Assembly: GCA_017524615.1 (NCBI GenBank) | Contig: JAFXVJ010000056.1 | Coordinates: 1-48,575 of the forward strand | DNA: 48,575 nucleotides | From: Clostridia bacterium | GTDB taxonomy: Bacteria > Bacillota > Clostridia > Christensenellales > Aristaeellaceae | Direction of reading: 5' to 3' | Shown here: piece by piece, positions 46,972 to 48,575 of the stretch | Position numbering within the stretch: the first letter of the stretch is position 1 | Layout: each line of letters starts with the position of its first letter | Translations under genes and position numbers: made by a program | The notes under the pieces: generated by a model | Databases searched by the model: none | The model's input: only the letters and a program-made list of their open reading frames with translations | Told to the model about the DNA's origin: nothing

Positions 46972-48048
46972 ATGAAAATCATCGTATACGCCATCTGTAA
47001 AAATGAGGAGAAATTCGCTGCCCGCTGGGCTGTGTCCATGGGGGAGGCGGACGGCATCTATGTGCTGGACACGGGCTCCACGGACAAAACGGCCGAGATC
47101 CTGAGGGAGAAGGGCGCGCACGTGACCGAGGAAATCATATCCCCCTGGCGGTTCGATGCGGCCCGGAACGCGTCGCTGGAGCTGGTGCCGGAGGACGCCG
47201 ATATCTGTGTGTGCACCGATCTGGACGAAGTGTTTCATCCCGGCTGGCGGACGGCGCTGGAACGCTCCTGGCAGCCGGGAACCACCCGGGCCAGCTATCG
47301 CTACACCTGGAATTTCGAATCGGACGGGCGGGAGGGGCATGTGTTCTGGCTGGATAAGATCCACTGCCGCCGCGGTTACCGCTGGACCCACCCGGTGCAC
47401 GAGGTGCTCACCTGGCAGGGGGATGGCGAGGAAAAGCGGGTGACGGCGGAGGGCGTGCAGCTGGATCATCACCCGGATCCGGAAAAATCCCGGGCGCAAT
47501 ACCTGCCTCTGCTGGAATTGGCGGTGCGGGAAAGCCCGGAGGACGACCGGAATATACATTACCTAGGCCGGGAATACCTGTATTATGGCCGGTGGGACGA
47601 CTGCATCGCTACGCTGATGCGGCACCTGAGGCTGCCCACCGCCACCTGGGCGGATGAAAGGTGCGCCTCCATGCGCTATATCGCCCAAGCGTATCGGGCC
47701 AAGGGGGATGACCGCACCGCGGAAACGTGGTATGCCAGGGCGGCGGCGGAAGCGCCCCACCTGCGGGAGCCCTATATGGACTGGGCGCGGATGCTGTACA
47801 GCCTGGAGGATTGGGAAGGCGTGGCCTTTCTGACGGGCCGGGCTTTGGCGATCACCCGGCGGGAGCGCACCTACATCACTGAAGGCGCGGCCTGGGGCAG
47901 CGAACCCTGGGATCTGCGCGCTATCGCGCTGTACCGTTTGGGCAGGCTCCGGGAAGCGCTCACGGCGGCGGAAAGGGCTTGCGAACTGTCGCCGGGGGAT
48001 GAGCGGCTGAGAAACAATGCTGCCCTGATCCGGCGGGAGGCCATATGA
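46972..48048 (+). CDS. Family 2 glycosyltransferase with C-terminal TPR-like repeats
   Basis: 358 residues. The N-terminal GT-A domain (about 1-170) has IVYAICKNEEKFAARWAVSM, VLDTGSTDKTAEIL and the metal-binding CTDLDEVF (DxD-like), and transfers a sugar from a nucleotide sugar. The C-terminal half (about 180-350) consists of helix pairs resembling tetratricopeptide repeats (NIHYLGREYLYYGRWDDCIATL, RYIAQAYRAKGDDRTAETWYARAA, AIALYRLGRLREALTAAERACELSPGD), a likely acceptor-protein binding part. It starts 51 bp after the collagen-like gene with GGAGG 7 bp upstream and no terminator between, so the two are probably co-transcribed and this enzyme may modify the collagen-like threonines. Confidence 0.88.
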   Translation: MKIIVYAICKNEEKFAARWAVSMGEADGIYVLDTGSTDKTAEILREKGAHVTEEIISPWRFDAARNASLELVPEDADICVCTDLDEVFHPGWRTALERSWQPGTTRASYRYTWNFESDGREGHVFWLDKIHCRRGYRWTHPVHEVLTWQGDGEEKRVTAEGVQLDHHPDPEKSRAQYLPLLELAVRESPEDDRNIHYLGREYLYYGRWDDCIATLMRHLRLPTATWADERCASMRYIAQAYRAKGDDRTAETWYARAAAEAPHLREPYMDWARMLYSLEDWEGVAFLTGRALAITRRERTYITEGAAWGSEPWDLRAIALYRLGRLREALTAAERACELSPGDERLRNNAALIRREAI

Positions 48049-48101
48049 CGGCAAAAAACGGAAAAATCCGTAAAAATCAGAAAAAAGTATGCTTACGGGG
48101 C

Positions 48102-48131
48102 TTGCCAACAGGGCAGGCCCTGTGTTATAAT
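48102..48131 (+). promoter_or_regulatory. Promoter of rpsB
   Basis: TTGCCA (48102-48107), 18-bp spacer that is itself palindromic (CAGGGCAGGCCCTG), TATAAT (48126-48131). Confidence 0.65.
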
Positions 48132-48137
48132 TTCCGG

Positions 48138-48210
48138 GATCACGCATGCGGGAGGATTTGTTTGTGTGTGCCGGGCAACCGGTGACAAGCGAAGATGATC
48201 CCCGCAGAGG
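48138..48210 (+). promoter_or_regulatory. Structured leader of rpsB
   Basis: The leader between the promoter and rpsB can fold with GCGGG (48148-48152) pairing CCCGC (48201-48205), a helix extension GGAT/ATCC, and an apical CCGG-GCAA-CCGG hairpin with a GNRA tetraloop (48171-48182). It resembles an autoregulatory ribosomal protein leader; I do not recognise a known family. Confidence 0.45.
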
Positions 48211-48237
48211 ATACAACAAATTAAGGAGGAAACCCCA

Positions 48238-48575
48238 ATGGCAGTCATCTCTATGAAGCACCTGCTGGAGGCCGGCGTACACTTCGGCCATCAGACCCGG
48301 CGCTGGAACCCCAAAATGGCCCCCTACATCTTCACCGAGCGCAACGGCATCTACATCATCGACCTGCAGAAGACCGTCCGCAAGATCGACGAAGCGTACA
48401 TGTTCATCCGCAACCTGGCCATGGAAGGCAAGAGCGTGCTGTTCGTCGGCACCAAGAAGCAGGCCCAGGAAAGCATCGAAAGCGAAGCCAAGCGCTGCAA
48501 CATGTTCTATGTGAACAACCGCTGGCTGGGCGGCATGCTGACCAACTTCCGCACCATCCGTACCCGCGTGGACCG
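48238..48575 (+). CDS. rpsB: Ribosomal protein S2, 5' part only
   Basis: The first 112 codons of the small-subunit protein S2, cut by the window end. [45 protein letters not shown] and [15 protein letters not shown] are strict S2 signatures. AAGGAGG lies 8 bp before ATG 48238. tsf would be expected next, beyond the window. Confidence 0.97.
   Translation, partial: MAVISMKHLLEAGVHFGHQTRRWNPKMAPYIFTERNGIYIIDLQKTVRKIDEAYMFIRNLAMEGKSVLFVGTKKQAQESIESEAKRCNMFYVNNRWLGGMLTNFRTIRTRVD

Overview
The window is a high-GC (roughly 60% by eye) chromosomal segment of a Gram-positive, Clostridia-type bacterium. Supporting signs are sigma-A promoters with 17-bp spacers, strong GGAGG ribosome binding sites, a SAM-I riboswitch on metK, an isoleucine T-box on ileS, and the maf-mreBCD-pbp2-minD-rodA and pepP-efp clusters in the Clostridia arrangement. 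A Gin-type zinc microprotein, a BofC-like exported protein and a Gly-X-Y collagen-like protein suggest a spore former. The exact family cannot be fixed from the sequence; a Christensenellales-like lineage is a guess.

Layout. 1-310: the 5' end of a secreted leucine-rich-repeat protein, leftward. 0.4-5.8 kb: glpK, riboswitch-controlled metK, a small methyltransferase and a Gfo/Idh/MocA oxidoreductase. 6-8.5 kb: a secreted cadherin-like protein, an intergenic zone of long inverted repeats, and an APH-family sugar kinase. 8.6-11.2 kb, leftward: a gin-like gene, a HAD-thymidylate kinase fusion and mnmA, the last two overlapping by one base. 11.4-16.7 kb: a membrane protein, a two-gene ABC exporter, an XRE regulator with its membrane partner, a DUF951 protein and signal peptidase I. 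17-22.4 kb: a VanY-type carboxypeptidase and a BofC-like protein (leftward), a HAD phosphatase (rightward), and uxuA-uxuB (leftward). 22.6-25 kb, leftward: tRNA-Gln and tRNA-Glu, then pepP-efp-CD1247-like gene. 25.2-27.7 kb: a zinc-sensing ArsR repressor and a zinc-type P1B ATPase. 28-30 kb: a large putative lipoprotein of unknown function. 30.2-38.9 kb: the cell-elongation operon maf-mreB-mreC-mreD-pbp2-minD-rodA. 39-42 kb: gpmI with a translationally coupled zinc-ribbon membrane protein, and a GNAT acetyltransferase. 42.3-45.7 kb: T-box and ileS. 45.7-46.1 kb: a dense array of perfect hairpins. 46.2-48 kb: the collagen-like protein and a glycosyltransferase. 48.1 kb to the end: a structured leader and the start of rpsB.

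Genes that work together. MreB/C/D, PBP2 and RodA form the elongasome for lateral wall synthesis, with MinD embedded but MinC and MinE missing. UxuA and UxuB are consecutive steps of glucuronate breakdown. The ArsR regulator and ATPase form a zinc-inducible efflux operon. PepP, EF-P and the CD1247-like protein are a common Clostridia trio. The collagen-like protein and the adjacent glycosyltransferase may form a glycosylated spore-surface or cell-surface system.

The least ordinary items are the ten-hairpin array after ileS, several other long intergenic inverted repeats, the HAD-Tmk fusion, the orphan minD, the enlarged MreC, PBP2 and LepB proteins, and a promoter that overlaps an upstream terminator in front of the VanY-like gene.
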